Below are positions 5,930 to 11,617 of a DNA stretch of 11,617 nt, in pieces. How positions within the stretch are numbered: the first letter of the stretch is position 1; each line of letters starts with the position of its first letter. Under the pieces are notes generated by a model. That model saw only the letters and a program-made list of their open reading frames with translations. It was not told where the DNA came from and did not search any database. Source of the stretch: Candidatus Woesearchaeota archaeon (lineage in GTDB: Archaea; Nanobdellota; Nanobdellia; Woesearchaeales; JAHWHD01); assembly GCA_019323525.1 (NCBI GenBank), contig JAHWHD010000010.1, positions 1 through 11,617 on the forward strand. Direction: 5' to 3'. The position numbers and the translations under genes are program-made.

Positions 5930-5939
5930 TTTTAAATAC
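5930..5939 (+). promoter_or_regulatory. TATA-like box of the small membrane-protein gene
   Basis: TTTTAAATAC is centred near 5934. It is about 22 bp before the ATG at 5956 and about 28 bp before a second in-frame ATG at 5962. The second fits the usual spacing in this window better. Confidence 0.55.
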
Positions 5940-5955
5940 TAATTATTAATTAATC

Positions 5956-6273
5956 ATGGGTATGGGATTTAAAGATGTTTTAAGATTCAGCTGGTTAAAG
6001 ATAATATTTACTGCTGTATTCTTTGCGATTATGATGTACATGTCCACTGTACCTGCCTGGCTAAGGATGCGCAGCGGACCACCGCAGTTTTTCTTTGCAA
6101 ATTATCACCAGTTGTTTGTTGAGCACAATTTTTCACGTGTTACGTTTTTTGGAACGTTTGTTTATCTTCAGTATTGGTATCTATCTTATCTTATCGCGTT
6201 TGTGGAGTTGTTTTTGTTTTATAGTGTCATTTCTTTAGTCATGTCAGCAATTACTAGGAAGAATAAAGCTTAG
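5956..6273 (+). CDS. Small integral membrane protein of unknown function (105 aa)
   Basis: I do not recognise a named family. A short N-terminal segment with a basic/aromatic patch (FKDVLRFSWLK) leads into a first membrane helix at about 15-33. A polar, proline-containing loop (AWLRMRSGPP) and an aromatic-rich stretch follow. A second hydrophobic region spans about 62-97 and may form one long or two short helices. The end is basic (RKNKA), so the C-terminus is probably cytosolic. The second methionine (at 5962) fits promoter spacing better than the first; both are possible and differ by two residues. The gene converges on the next one, and their stop codons are two bases apart. No neighbour suggests a role. 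Confidence 0.65.
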   Translation: MGMGFKDVLRFSWLKIIFTAVFFAIMMYMSTVPAWLRMRSGPPQFFFANYHQLFVEHNFSRVTFFGTFVYLQYWYLSYLIAFVELFLFYSVISLVMSAITRKNKA

Positions 6274-6275
6274 TT

Positions 6276-6563
6276 CTAGAACAACCCTTTATACTTTGAA
6301 GGGGGCTGGTCCATCTTTGCAAGTTCCATCTGGTTAAGTTCAGTGCAGAGCGCCTGGAACACTTCATGAATCTTCTTAAGGTCTTCTTTCTCTTTCCAGG
6401 CCACCTCTCCTACCTCGATCTCGTCCTTGATACGTCTGTTTATCTTGTCTGCAAGGTCTTCAAGAAACGATATATGGTCACGTACTTTAGACTTTGATCT
6501 GTAACCTTTCTGCTTCAAAAGAAGCTTGATTTCCTTTATAGAACGGGCTTCGTAATATTCCAT
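6276..6563 (-). CDS. Charged helical protein of unknown function (95 aa)
   Basis: The protein begins MEYYEARSIKEIKLLLKQKG, with a first helix, a turn at YRSKSK, and then a long charged helical stretch (about 27-82) with a heptad-like pattern (FLEDLADKINRRIKDE, then EVFQALCTELNQMEL). It ends in a Pro/Lys tail (PPSKYKGLF). There is no signal peptide, membrane segment or cysteine pair. It could be a small coiled-coil or helical-bundle adaptor, but no function can be assigned. Upstream, TATATAAG (6591-6598) and GCATAAAACC (6582-6591) are alternative promoter boxes at about 32 and 23 bp from the ATG. The gene is convergent with the membrane-protein gene. Confidence 0.6.
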   Translation of the reverse strand: MEYYEARSIKEIKLLLKQKGYRSKSKVRDHISFLEDLADKINRRIKDEIEVGEVAWKEKEDLKKIHEVFQALCTELNQMELAKMDQPPSKYKGLF

Positions 6564-6679
6564 ATTACTAGAAAGTATAGAGGTTTTATGCTTATATATT
6601 TTTCTGTTATAGTGTATATGCTGTATGTATATTTGAGTATAGTAATTTTTTTATATGGTTTATTTGTTATTCTTTTCTT
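6564..6679. promoter_or_regulatory. Divergent AT-rich promoter region
   Basis: This 116-bp region separates two divergent genes. TTTATATGG (6650-6658) lies about 26 bp before the ATG at 6680 and is the likely plus-strand TATA box. Candidate minus-strand boxes lie at 6582-6598. I see no coding sequence or strong hairpin. Confidence 0.55.
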
Positions 6680-7714
6680 ATGGGTAAAGGAAGAAGGCAC
6701 AAACAGGAGAATCCTTTGAATAAGAAAAAGGGGCAGTTGAAGAAGGGTAAGCAGGGCAAGAAAGCTCCTTCAAAGAATGAAAGGAAAAGGGCTGAGTATG
6801 CAAAAAAAGATAGAGTCTGGAAACCTTATGATGAGAGCCACAGAGTTCTTGATTTTAACGAGCGCACTTTCCACGAGCCAAAGAAACCTGGGAAAAGGTA
6901 TCAAGTAGGATGCGACTATTCCTTTGAAATCGACAGTATTGAAGGTAACTTTGCTTATGCGATAAGTACAATGTGGGGCGAGCCGCGCAAGATAGAGATT
7001 CACATAGCTGGGAAAGATGTGAATATTGGTGATGTGTGCAGAGGACGTATCACTAACCTGCAAGGCGATTATGTTGATGCTGAGTTTCTAGAGGTTGTTG
7101 ATACTGCAGAAAAGATAACATGTGATGCAGGCATTGAACAGGTTATAACAGAAGATGATCCTGCGGAGAAAGCAAAGGATGAGGAAGCTAATAGGAGATC
7201 ACGTGCGCATTTCAATGAGCTGAAGGCGATGATGCTGCCGTTTAATGTAGTGTTTATTCCTGAGGGAGAGGTTGAACAGCAGTCAAGGCCTCTAAACGAT
7301 GACGTTTATTCAGATGAGGTTTTGCCTTTGGAGGATTTTCCTGTTGAGAAGGCTAAACTGGATGAGGGCGACGATTATGTTCTATGTTACTCTTACAAAC
7401 TCAGAGATGGTAGAGCTCTAAGATCTATAGTTGTTACTGCCTCTGATGAGTTGCTAATTGCAGTATGTAAGACTTTGGATGATGCTGCGAGATGTTCAAT
7501 CGAGGTTCATAGAAAGAGTGAATCTGGAAGAGTGCATTATTTTAGGCATACCCCTGGTCTATTGGACCCTGTTCCAAGTCTAGAAGCATATATCGACTGT
7601 GCTAAGCATGTACATGTTGGTCCTTATCTTCGCGGTATTGATGAGACTGCTGATGCTCCTAAACTGCAAGAACTTCTAGAGAAGATAGATGCGCATAATT
7701 TTAAAGATAAATGA
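6680..7714 (+). CDS. Protein with a Lys-rich N-terminal tail and a TRAM/OB-like segment, function unknown
   Basis: This 344-residue protein opens with a very basic tail (about 1-45; Lys, Arg and Gly) that could bind RNA or DNA. Residues about 74-140 have the strand order and glycine pattern of a TRAM or OB fold (YSFEIDSIEGNFAYAIS, then IEIHIAGKDVNIGDVCRGRI, then YVDAEFLEVV). The similarity is only suggestive. A charged linker (about 150-185) is followed by a mixed alpha/beta C-terminal region (about 185-340). There the stretch VLCYSYKLRDGRALRSIVV could be two strands. No catalytic motif is recognised. The basic tail plus TRAM-like segment hints at an RNA-related role, but this is inference. 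The ATG is about 26 bp from its TATA box and no Shine-Dalgarno sequence precedes it. Its stop overlaps the end of the structured element at 7711-7818. Confidence 0.65.
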   Translation: MGKGRRHKQENPLNKKKGQLKKGKQGKKAPSKNERKRAEYAKKDRVWKPYDESHRVLDFNERTFHEPKKPGKRYQVGCDYSFEIDSIEGNFAYAISTMWGEPRKIEIHIAGKDVNIGDVCRGRITNLQGDYVDAEFLEVVDTAEKITCDAGIEQVITEDDPAEKAKDEEANRRSRAHFNELKAMMLPFNVVFIPEGEVEQQSRPLNDDVYSDEVLPLEDFPVEKAKLDEGDDYVLCYSYKLRDGRALRSIVVTASDELLIAVCKTLDDAARCSIEVHRKSESGRVHYFRHTPGLLDPVPSLEAYIDCAKHVHVGPYLRGIDETADAPKLQELLEKIDAHNFKDK

Positions 7715-7818
7715 AATCCTCTCGTTCGTAGCCTTGAATATCTGTATATCAAATCAAGGCACCTGTTGTTTTACAATTCTAAACGTTGCTCACTTGCCTA
7801 TACAGGCGAGGATTTCAT
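7711..7818 (-). ncRNA. Putative structured RNA, unidentified
   Basis: This 158-bp gap between two genes holds an 11-bp perfect inverted repeat, ATGAAATCCTC (7711-7721) with GAGGATTTCAT (7808-7818). It encloses a second 7-bp repeat, GCCTTGA (7731-7737) with TCAAGGC (7754-7760). A third, CCTGT (7762-7766) with ACAGG (7802-7806), competes with a GCCT/AGGC hairpin (7796-7807). Nested helices of this size suggest a functional fold. On the minus strand a TATA-like TTTTTAAAG centred near 7845 lies 27-29 bp before 7818, where the outer stem begins, so an independent minus-strand transcript is plausible. It is not a tRNA: it has no T-loop or A14/G18G19 pattern. I find no C/D boxes, and I do not recognise the family. 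It could instead be a 3' processing or stability element of the plus-strand gene. Confidence 0.5.
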
Positions 7819-7839
7819 ATCTGCTGTAATTTTAAAAAC

Positions 7840-7850
7840 CTTTAAAAACA
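7840..7850. promoter_or_regulatory. TATA-like box of ABCE1, possibly shared with the minus-strand RNA
   Basis: CTTTAAAAACA lies about 29 bp before the ABCE1 ATG at 7873. A tandem copy, TTTTAAAAACC, lies 10 bp upstream (7830-7840). On the minus strand the same bases read as TTTTTAAAG, 27-29 bp before 7818. A T-run (7853-7861) lies between box and ATG. Confidence 0.5.
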
Positions 7851-7872
7851 TCCTTTTTTTTAATTTCTTATC

Positions 7873-9633
7873 ATGACACGTATTGCTATAGTTGAAAAGT
7901 TGAAGTGCCAGAATAAGGTAAACTGTCCGTTCATATGCGGAGGGGTTTGCCCTGTTAATAGAAGCGGCAAGGAATGCATTATTGTAGGAGAGGATAACAA
8001 GCCTATAATCAATGAAGAGCTTTGTATAGGGTGCGGTATATGTGTAAGAAAATGTCCGTTTGATGCTCTTAAGATCATTAATTTACCAGAGGCATGGGAT
8101 AAAGCGCCTATACATAGGTATGGCCGTAATGGTTTTCATCTCTACAGTCTTCCAATACCTATGTTCGGAAAGGTTGTGGGTATTGTAGGTAAGAACGGTA
8201 TTGGTAAGTCGACTGCAGTTAAGATACTTTCAGGGATGTTAAAGCCTAATCTTGGAAAGGATTCAGATGCATCGTATGATGATGTTATCCAATACTTCAA
8301 AGGTACAGAGGCACAGGCGTATTTTGAAAAGGTCAAGGAAGGAAAGATTAAAGTAGCCTACAAGCCGCAGGCTGTAGATTTAATACCTAAACAGTTCAAA
8401 GGTAAAGTAAGGGAGTTATTGCAGAATGTTGATGAGAAAGGCGAGTTTGACACTATAGTTAAAGAGCTTGAGCTTGAGAAGTTCCTGGATAATAATGTGC
8501 AGGAGATTTCTGGCGGAGAGTTGCAGAGGGTTGCTATAGCAGCGACTGTCCTTAAGAAGGCAGATGTATACTTTTTTGATGAACCGACTTCGTATCTTGA
8601 TATTAAGCAGAGGTTAAAGGTTTCGAACTTTATACGGAAACTAGCCACTCCGTATGTCGCTGTTGTTGTTATTGAGCACGACCTTATAATTCTTGATTAT
8701 ATGACTGACCTTGTACATCTTATGTATGGTAAAGAGGCAGGTTACGGTATTGTATCGCAGCCTAAAACTACAAGGGTCGGTATAAATATATACTTATCAG
8801 GGTTTTTGCGAGATGAGAATATCCGTTTTAGGGATACTGAGATAAGGTTTGCAGCAAGACCGCCAGAAGAGGCAAAGCATATCCATACACTGACTTCATG
8901 GAAAGGAATTGCAAAGAAGCTGGGTAATTTTAGCCTGGAAGCTCCTGAAGGTGTTATCTATACTAAAGATGTTGTAGGTGTTGTTGGAGAGAACGGTATA
9001 GGTAAGACTAGTTTTGTAAAGATACTTGCAGATGTTGTTGAGCCTGATAGTGGCTCAGTTGAGAATAAAGTTGTTGTTTCGTATAAACCGCAGTATATCG
9101 ATATAGGTGACAGTGATGAGCTTGTCTCTAGTGTTTTGGCTGAAGCTTTGGAGAGGTATAAGTCGCAGCTGATACAGCCCCTTGAAATAGAGAGACTTTT
9201 GCTTAGAAAGGTAGGAGAGCTGTCAGGAGGCGAGCTGCAGAGGGTTGCTATTGCTTTATGCTTATCGAAGAAAGCTGATCTTTATCTGTTGGACGAGCCA
9301 AGCGCTTACCTTGATGTTGAGCAGAGGTTGGTTGTTTCTAAAGTTATAAGGGATGTTATGGAGTTACGTGGAACATCTGCTATTGTGGTTGACCATGACC
9401 TTCTTTTTGTTGACTATCTATCGCACAAGATACTTGTGTTTGAGGGAGAGCCTGCTGTGAAAGGTAAAGCTCTTGGTCCTTTTGGTATGAAAGAGGGCAT
9501 GTCAAGGTTCTTGAAAGACCTAGGTATTACTTTTCGTCGTGATGAAGAATCTTTGAGGCCTAGAGCTAACAAGCCTGGCTCTGTAAAGGACAGAGAACAA
9601 AGAAGTACAGGAAATTATTATTATATAATCTAG
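7873..9633 (+). CDS. Ribosome recycling ATPase ABCE1 (Rli1)
   Basis: This 586-residue protein has the full ABCE1 layout. It starts with two 4Fe-4S sites: C12, C18, C22, C26 (with VCPVNRSGKEC) and C51, C54, C57, C61 (CIGCGICVRKCPFDAL). Nucleotide-binding domain 1 has Walker A GKNGIGKST (106-114), signature SGGELQRVAIA (213-223), Walker B FFDEPTSYLD (234-243) and His269. Domain 2 has GENGIGKTS (372-380), SGGELQRVAIA (451-461), LLDEPSAYLD (472-481) and His508. The hinge and C-terminal tail (ITFRRD, RPRANKPGSVKDREQ) are conserved. ABCE1 splits ribosomes into subunits after termination, using ATP, with aRF1 or Pelota. Minor oddities are Lys/Glu in place of Pro in the two Walker A loops and VDHD in place of VEHD in domain 2. 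It is predicted leaderless and monocistronic. Confidence 0.97.
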   Translation: MTRIAIVEKLKCQNKVNCPFICGGVCPVNRSGKECIIVGEDNKPIINEELCIGCGICVRKCPFDALKIINLPEAWDKAPIHRYGRNGFHLYSLPIPMFGKVVGIVGKNGIGKSTAVKILSGMLKPNLGKDSDASYDDVIQYFKGTEAQAYFEKVKEGKIKVAYKPQAVDLIPKQFKGKVRELLQNVDEKGEFDTIVKELELEKFLDNNVQEISGGELQRVAIAATVLKKADVYFFDEPTSYLDIKQRLKVSNFIRKLATPYVAVVVIEHDLIILDYMTDLVHLMYGKEAGYGIVSQPKTTRVGINIYLSGFLRDENIRFRDTEIRFAARPPEEAKHIHTLTSWKGIAKKLGNFSLEAPEGVIYTKDVVGVVGENGIGKTSFVKILADVVEPDSGSVENKVVVSYKPQYIDIGDSDELVSSVLAEALERYKSQLIQPLEIERLLLRKVGELSGGELQRVAIALCLSKKADLYLLDEPSAYLDVEQRLVVSKVIRDVMELRGTSAIVVDHDLLFVDYLSHKILVFEGEPAVKGKALGPFGMKEGMSRFLKDLGITFRRDEESLRPRANKPGSVKDREQRSTGNYYYII

Positions 9634-10442
9634 AAATGTTTGAACAGATCGCCCAGTTCGTCCCATTTGCTTCCAAGAGCACCATATAACATGTTCCTGA
9701 GATGCTGCTCTTTAGGTTTTCCTGGAATTGGTCTATCGTCTTCAAAAAGATCTATACTCTCCTTGAAGAATGCTGCAGCATACTCCCTTGCAGCTGCAAC
9801 TACACTACCAAGCTCGATCTGGGTCTCAGGAGTTATTGTTTCTCCTGCAAGTTTCTTGCTTGCTGACTCGATAATGTAATCTTCTAAGTCCCTTGCCTGG
9901 ATCTGGAACTGCGGGATGTGCGGGAACTTGAAGTCATCAAATTCCACATTAATACCTGCTTTTTCAAATGTCTCTCTTAAGCCAAAAGGTAGAAGGACGT
10001 CTTTGCCTCTATCATACTCAAAGCTTTCCAGATAAGTCGCATCATTTTCTTCAGTAAGTGCATAGATGTCGATTGTTATATCTTTCCTTTCACTTGGGTG
10101 AAGGTCAAATAGGTCTGCGAATGAATAACCGTGTATATCTTCATGGCCGAACCTTATAGCAATTCTTTTGGTTCCATATCTTTGTATCTTTTCAAGGACA
10201 GAGTCGCATTTCTTTTTCCTTTTCTCAAGAGCAAGCTCGTCAAGAATCAGTTCACTTACAGCTTTCTGCTGGAGTTCGCCTTCTTTAACATCATCTTCAA
10301 CAGCATAAATAACCCTGCGCATGAGCTCGTCAATCTCTTGTCTTGTCGGCTTAGCTATTCCTGGATCATTTGGATCATACTGAGAAGTAATGATTGTATC
10401 TTCCTCATCATCAACCTTGATTGCTTTGATTTTAACTGGCAT
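9630..10442 (-). CDS. Acidic protein of unknown function (270 aa)
   Basis: I do not recognise this family. The N-terminus is a short strand (MPVKIKAIKV) followed by an acidic, probably flexible stretch (DDEEDTIITSQYDPNDPG). Helices follow (about 33-85, TRQEIDELMRRVIYAVEDD and a basic EKRKKKCD patch). A mixed alpha/beta middle contains KRIAIRFGHEDIHGYSFADL and DITIDIYALTEEND. A helical C-terminal part (about 188-270) contains AAAREYAAAFFKESIDLF. No signal peptide, membrane segment or catalytic motif is evident; it is probably cytosolic. It converges with ABCE1 and their stops share a CTAG (9630-9633), so the two are neighbours without being an operon. A TATA-like box at about 10488-10499 (minus) would give a leader of some 25 nt without a Shine-Dalgarno sequence. 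ATATAAAA at 10452-10459 is too close to the ATG. Confidence 0.65.
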   Translation of the reverse strand: MPVKIKAIKVDDEEDTIITSQYDPNDPGIAKPTRQEIDELMRRVIYAVEDDVKEGELQQKAVSELILDELALEKRKKKCDSVLEKIQRYGTKRIAIRFGHEDIHGYSFADLFDLHPSERKDITIDIYALTEENDATYLESFEYDRGKDVLLPFGLRETFEKAGINVEFDDFKFPHIPQFQIQARDLEDYIIESASKKLAGETITPETQIELGSVVAAAREYAAAFFKESIDLFEDDRPIPGKPKEQHLRNMLYGALGSKWDELGDLFKHF

Positions 10443-10539
10443 CTTGTATATGTTTTATATGTTTGTTTGCATTGGAAGGATGGATTTGTTTTTAAAGTTT
10501 TTGATGGGTGTTTATATATTATGAATTATTTTCAGAAAT

Positions 10540-10580
10540 ATTTATAAACCCAGATTCTATTTATTCGTGTGAGAGGTGAT
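10540..10580 (+). promoter_or_regulatory. TATA box and Shine-Dalgarno sequence before the Lys-tailed membrane-protein gene
   Basis: ATTTATAAACC (10540-10550) predicts a start of transcription near 10571, which leaves a leader of about 15 nt. GAGGTGAT (10573-10580), an 8-nt match to the archaeal anti-Shine-Dalgarno sequence, sits 5 nt before the ATG at 10586. This differs from the leaderless pattern of most genes here. Confidence 0.7.
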
Positions 10581-10585
10581 AGTTA

Positions 10586-10936
10586 ATGGCTAAACGTAAG
10601 GCTAGAAAGAGTGTTAAAAAGACTTCTAAGAAAACTGCTCCTAAAAGAAAACCTGTTAGAGCGACTGTTAGGGCTGCTCCTGTAAAGGCTGCTCCTGTCA
10701 GGAAGTTCAAGCAAAACCATGCATGGGCTGTTCTTGGACTGATATTCGCGATCTTAGCATTAGTGCTTATCTGGTATCAGTGGTATCCAGGACTGATATT
10801 CTCAGTTCTTGCTATAGTCTTTGCTGAGAACCAGAAGAACATACTGCACTCAAAGATGAATGCATTTGGTATGGTACTGGGTATCATTGGTTTTATCCTG
10901 TACGTGCTGCTTTCGTGTGCAGGGTTTGTTTGCTAA
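10586..10936 (+). CDS. DUF4190-like membrane protein with a histone-like Lys/Arg/Ala/Pro N-terminal tail
   Basis: This 116-residue protein has an N-terminal tail of about 43 residues made almost only of Lys, Arg, Ala, Pro, Val and Thr (KRKARKSVKKTSKKTAPKRK, then APVKAAPVRK). The composition resembles linker-histone tails. Three hydrophobic segments follow, at about 46-63, 68-80 and 93-114. The order WAVLGLIFAILAL, then PGLIFSVLAIVFAENQK, then NAFGMVLGIIGFILYV resembles the DUF4190 pattern, in which a polar turn separates a two-helix hairpin from a glycine-rich last helix. The charge distribution places the tail in the cytosol, where it could touch nucleic acid or acidic lipid; this is inference. 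A strong Shine-Dalgarno sequence sets the start. The next gene has its own promoter. Confidence 0.65.
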   Translation: MAKRKARKSVKKTSKKTAPKRKPVRATVRAAPVKAAPVRKFKQNHAWAVLGLIFAILALVLIWYQWYPGLIFSVLAIVFAENQKNILHSKMNAFGMVLGIIGFILYVLLSCAGFVC

Positions 10937-10938
10937 GA

Positions 10939-10947
10939 TTTAAATAC
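10939..10947 (+). promoter_or_regulatory. TATA-like box of the coiled-coil gene
   Basis: TTTAAATAC begins a few bases after the stop of the preceding gene and is centred 27 bp before the ATG at 10970. There is no Shine-Dalgarno sequence, so a leaderless mRNA is predicted. Confidence 0.6.
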
Positions 10948-10969
10948 TATTTCTTTTTCTATTTTTCTT

Positions 10970-11260
10970 ATGGGGATACAACTAACGCCTGAAGAGATGG
11001 AACTAGTCAAGCAGGGTAGGCTTGACCCTAGTGATATAGAAGAACACCGTAAGAAGTTTCCTGTACGTTCTGTCAATGTCAATGAAGTTGATGCGGTCAA
11101 GCAGGAGATAAGGGATGTGAATGTAAAGTACAGGGAATCTATTGACAGGAATAAGGAACTCTATGATCTTCTAGTAGAGAATCGTGCTGAGAAAGAGAAA
11201 TGGAGAAATAAGTTAGCTGAGCTTCGCAAGAAGAAGAAAGAGTTACTTGGGCTTATATAG
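10970..11260 (+). CDS. Coiled-coil protein of unknown function (96 aa)
   Basis: The protein starts MGIQLTPEEMELVKQGRLDP, a short helix followed by a Pro-containing turn (SDIEEHRKKFP). From about residue 38 to the end it forms one long charged helix rich in Glu, Lys and Arg with a heptad-like pattern (VDAVKQEIRDV, NKELYDLLVENR, KLAELRKKKKELLGLI). It has no cysteines, signal peptide or membrane segment. The short N-terminal module plus coiled coil looks like a dimerising adaptor. I recall similar short proteins in related archaea without a known role. It is predicted cytosolic and is transcribed from its own promoter. Confidence 0.65.
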   Translation: MGIQLTPEEMELVKQGRLDPSDIEEHRKKFPVRSVNVNEVDAVKQEIRDVNVKYRESIDRNKELYDLLVENRAEKEKWRNKLAELRKKKKELLGLI

Positions 11261-11273
11261 TCAAGTGATTAAG

Positions 11274-11310
11274 TTTAAATAATAATTAGTATTTCTGTTT
11301 TTTGAGGTGG
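11274..11310 (+). promoter_or_regulatory. TATA-like box and Shine-Dalgarno sequence of the lipoprotein gene
   Basis: TTTAAATAA (11274-11282) predicts a start of transcription near 11304. GAGGTGG (11304-11310) matches the anti-Shine-Dalgarno sequence except for the last base and sits 5 nt before the ATG at 11316. Confidence 0.6.
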
Positions 11311-11315
11311 GATAA

Positions 11316-11617
11316 ATGAAGATAGCGTATGTTATGATATTGGTTTTAGTTCTAGGGCTTGTTGCAGGATGCGGTGAAAAGGCTGAGCCTAAACAGATCG
11401 AGCCTGTGATCAAAGGCGGTGATGTTGTTGAAGATACAACTACTGTACTTGATGAAGAACCTGTAACTGAAACAGTGGAAGAAGATACTGAGGAAGTTAT
11501 GGAAGATGAAGAAGAAGTTGTAGAAGAAGATGAAGAGGAGACAGTAGAAGAAGAGACAACAGTTCCTGAGAAACTGCCTGAGGAGAAGATCGATATTAAA
11601 GATATGGAGTTTATACC
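11316..11617 (+). CDS. Secreted lipoprotein with an acidic linker, possibly cupredoxin-like (cut by window edge)
   Basis: The frame is open from ATG 11316 to the edge, about 100 residues. A hydrophobic signal (MKIAYVMILVLVLGLVAGC) ends in a lipobox LVAGC with Cys19, so the mature protein should be lipid-anchored outside the membrane. A long, low-complexity acidic Glu/Asp/Val/Thr linker (about residues 35-85) lifts the next domain away from the surface. The last visible residues, KIDIKDMEFIP, resemble the first strand of cupredoxin-type copper proteins (a V-x-I-x-x-F-x-F-x-P pattern). The rest is missing, so this is only a guess. A Shine-Dalgarno sequence sets the start. Confidence 0.7.
   Translation, partial: MKIAYVMILVLVLGLVAGCGEKAEPKQIEPVIKGGDVVEDTTTVLDEEPVTETVEEDTEEVMEDEEEVVEEDEEETVEEETTVPEKLPEEKIDIKDMEFI

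Noticed and set aside
7711..7818. Known RNA class for the structured element (tRNA, C/D RNA, RNase P RNA)
   Set aside because: No T-loop, A14 or GG pattern, and no RUGAUGA/CUGA boxes. The minus-strand ACAGA and GGCU bases recall the 3' core of RNase P RNA, but the spacing is wrong, the 5' core is missing and 108 nt is too short.
10356..10472. Short minus-strand frame from an ATG at 10472 overlapping the 270-aa gene
   Set aside because: It is 38 codons with no recognisable features. Only the loose spacing to a TATA-like box supports it, while the main frame is much longer and has protein-like composition.
10131..10547. 138-codon plus-strand frame opposite the 270-aa gene
   Set aside because: It is antisense to a better-supported frame, rich in Phe/Leu/Ile/Ser as expected of a shadow, and lacks a promoter or ribosome binding site.
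1..11617. CRISPR array, insertion sequence, toxin-antitoxin or other defence island
   Set aside because: I found no regularly spaced repeats, transposase, terminal repeats with target duplications, or recognisable defence proteins. The repeats present are inside the protease gene.

Overview
The window looks like a piece of an archaeal chromosome, most likely from a small-genome DPANN lineage such as Woesearchaeota or Pacearchaeota. Four things point that way. There is a full-length ABCE1/Rli1 gene. The surface protease ends in a PGF-pre-PGF type domain. TATA boxes sit at a nearly fixed distance upstream of the genes. A tRNA carries bulge-helix-bulge introns. The phylum is inferred; no 16S rRNA or ribosomal protein gene is present.

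Layout. 1-500 (-) is the N-terminal two-fifths or so of a QueA-like tRNA queuosine enzyme, cut by the window edge. 537-878 (-) is a small pyridoxamine-phosphate-oxidase-like flavoprotein. 937-4329 (+) is a secreted, membrane-anchored subtilase with MopE-type Asp/Cys repeats. 4326-5300 (-) is a BioB-like radical SAM protein. 5348-5455 (-) is tRNA-Thr(CGU) with two introns. 5472-5627 (-) is a 51-aa zinc-finger protein. 5651-5875 (-), 5956-6273 (+) and 6276-6563 (-) are small genes of unknown function. 6680-7714 (+) is a basic-tailed protein with a TRAM/OB-like segment. 7711-7818 is a strongly folded intergenic element, probably a minus-strand RNA. 7873-9633 (+) is ABCE1. 9630-10442 (-) is an unknown acidic protein. 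10586-10936 (+) is a Lys-tailed DUF4190-like membrane protein, 10970-11260 (+) a coiled-coil protein, and 11316 to the end (+) a lipoprotein cut by the edge.

Organisation. Nearly every gene has its own TATA-like box. For most, the ATG lies 26-30 bp from the box centre, so leaderless mRNAs are predicted. Only the genes at 10586 and 11316 have clear Shine-Dalgarno sequences. This spacing moves the starts of the radical SAM gene (to 5300) and the 74-aa gene (to 5875) downstream of the longest reading frames. Packing is tight: two convergent pairs share a CTAG stop overlap, one TATA box overlaps the stop codon of its upstream neighbour, and one palindromic TATA box can serve two divergent genes.

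No defence system, mobile element or CRISPR array is visible. The most notable items are the two-intron tRNA-Thr with an intron in its T-loop, the unidentified structured RNA beside ABCE1, and a queuosine enzyme in an archaeal context. Translation-related genes (tRNA, ABCE1, QueA, possibly the TRAM-like protein) are common here but do not form one operon.
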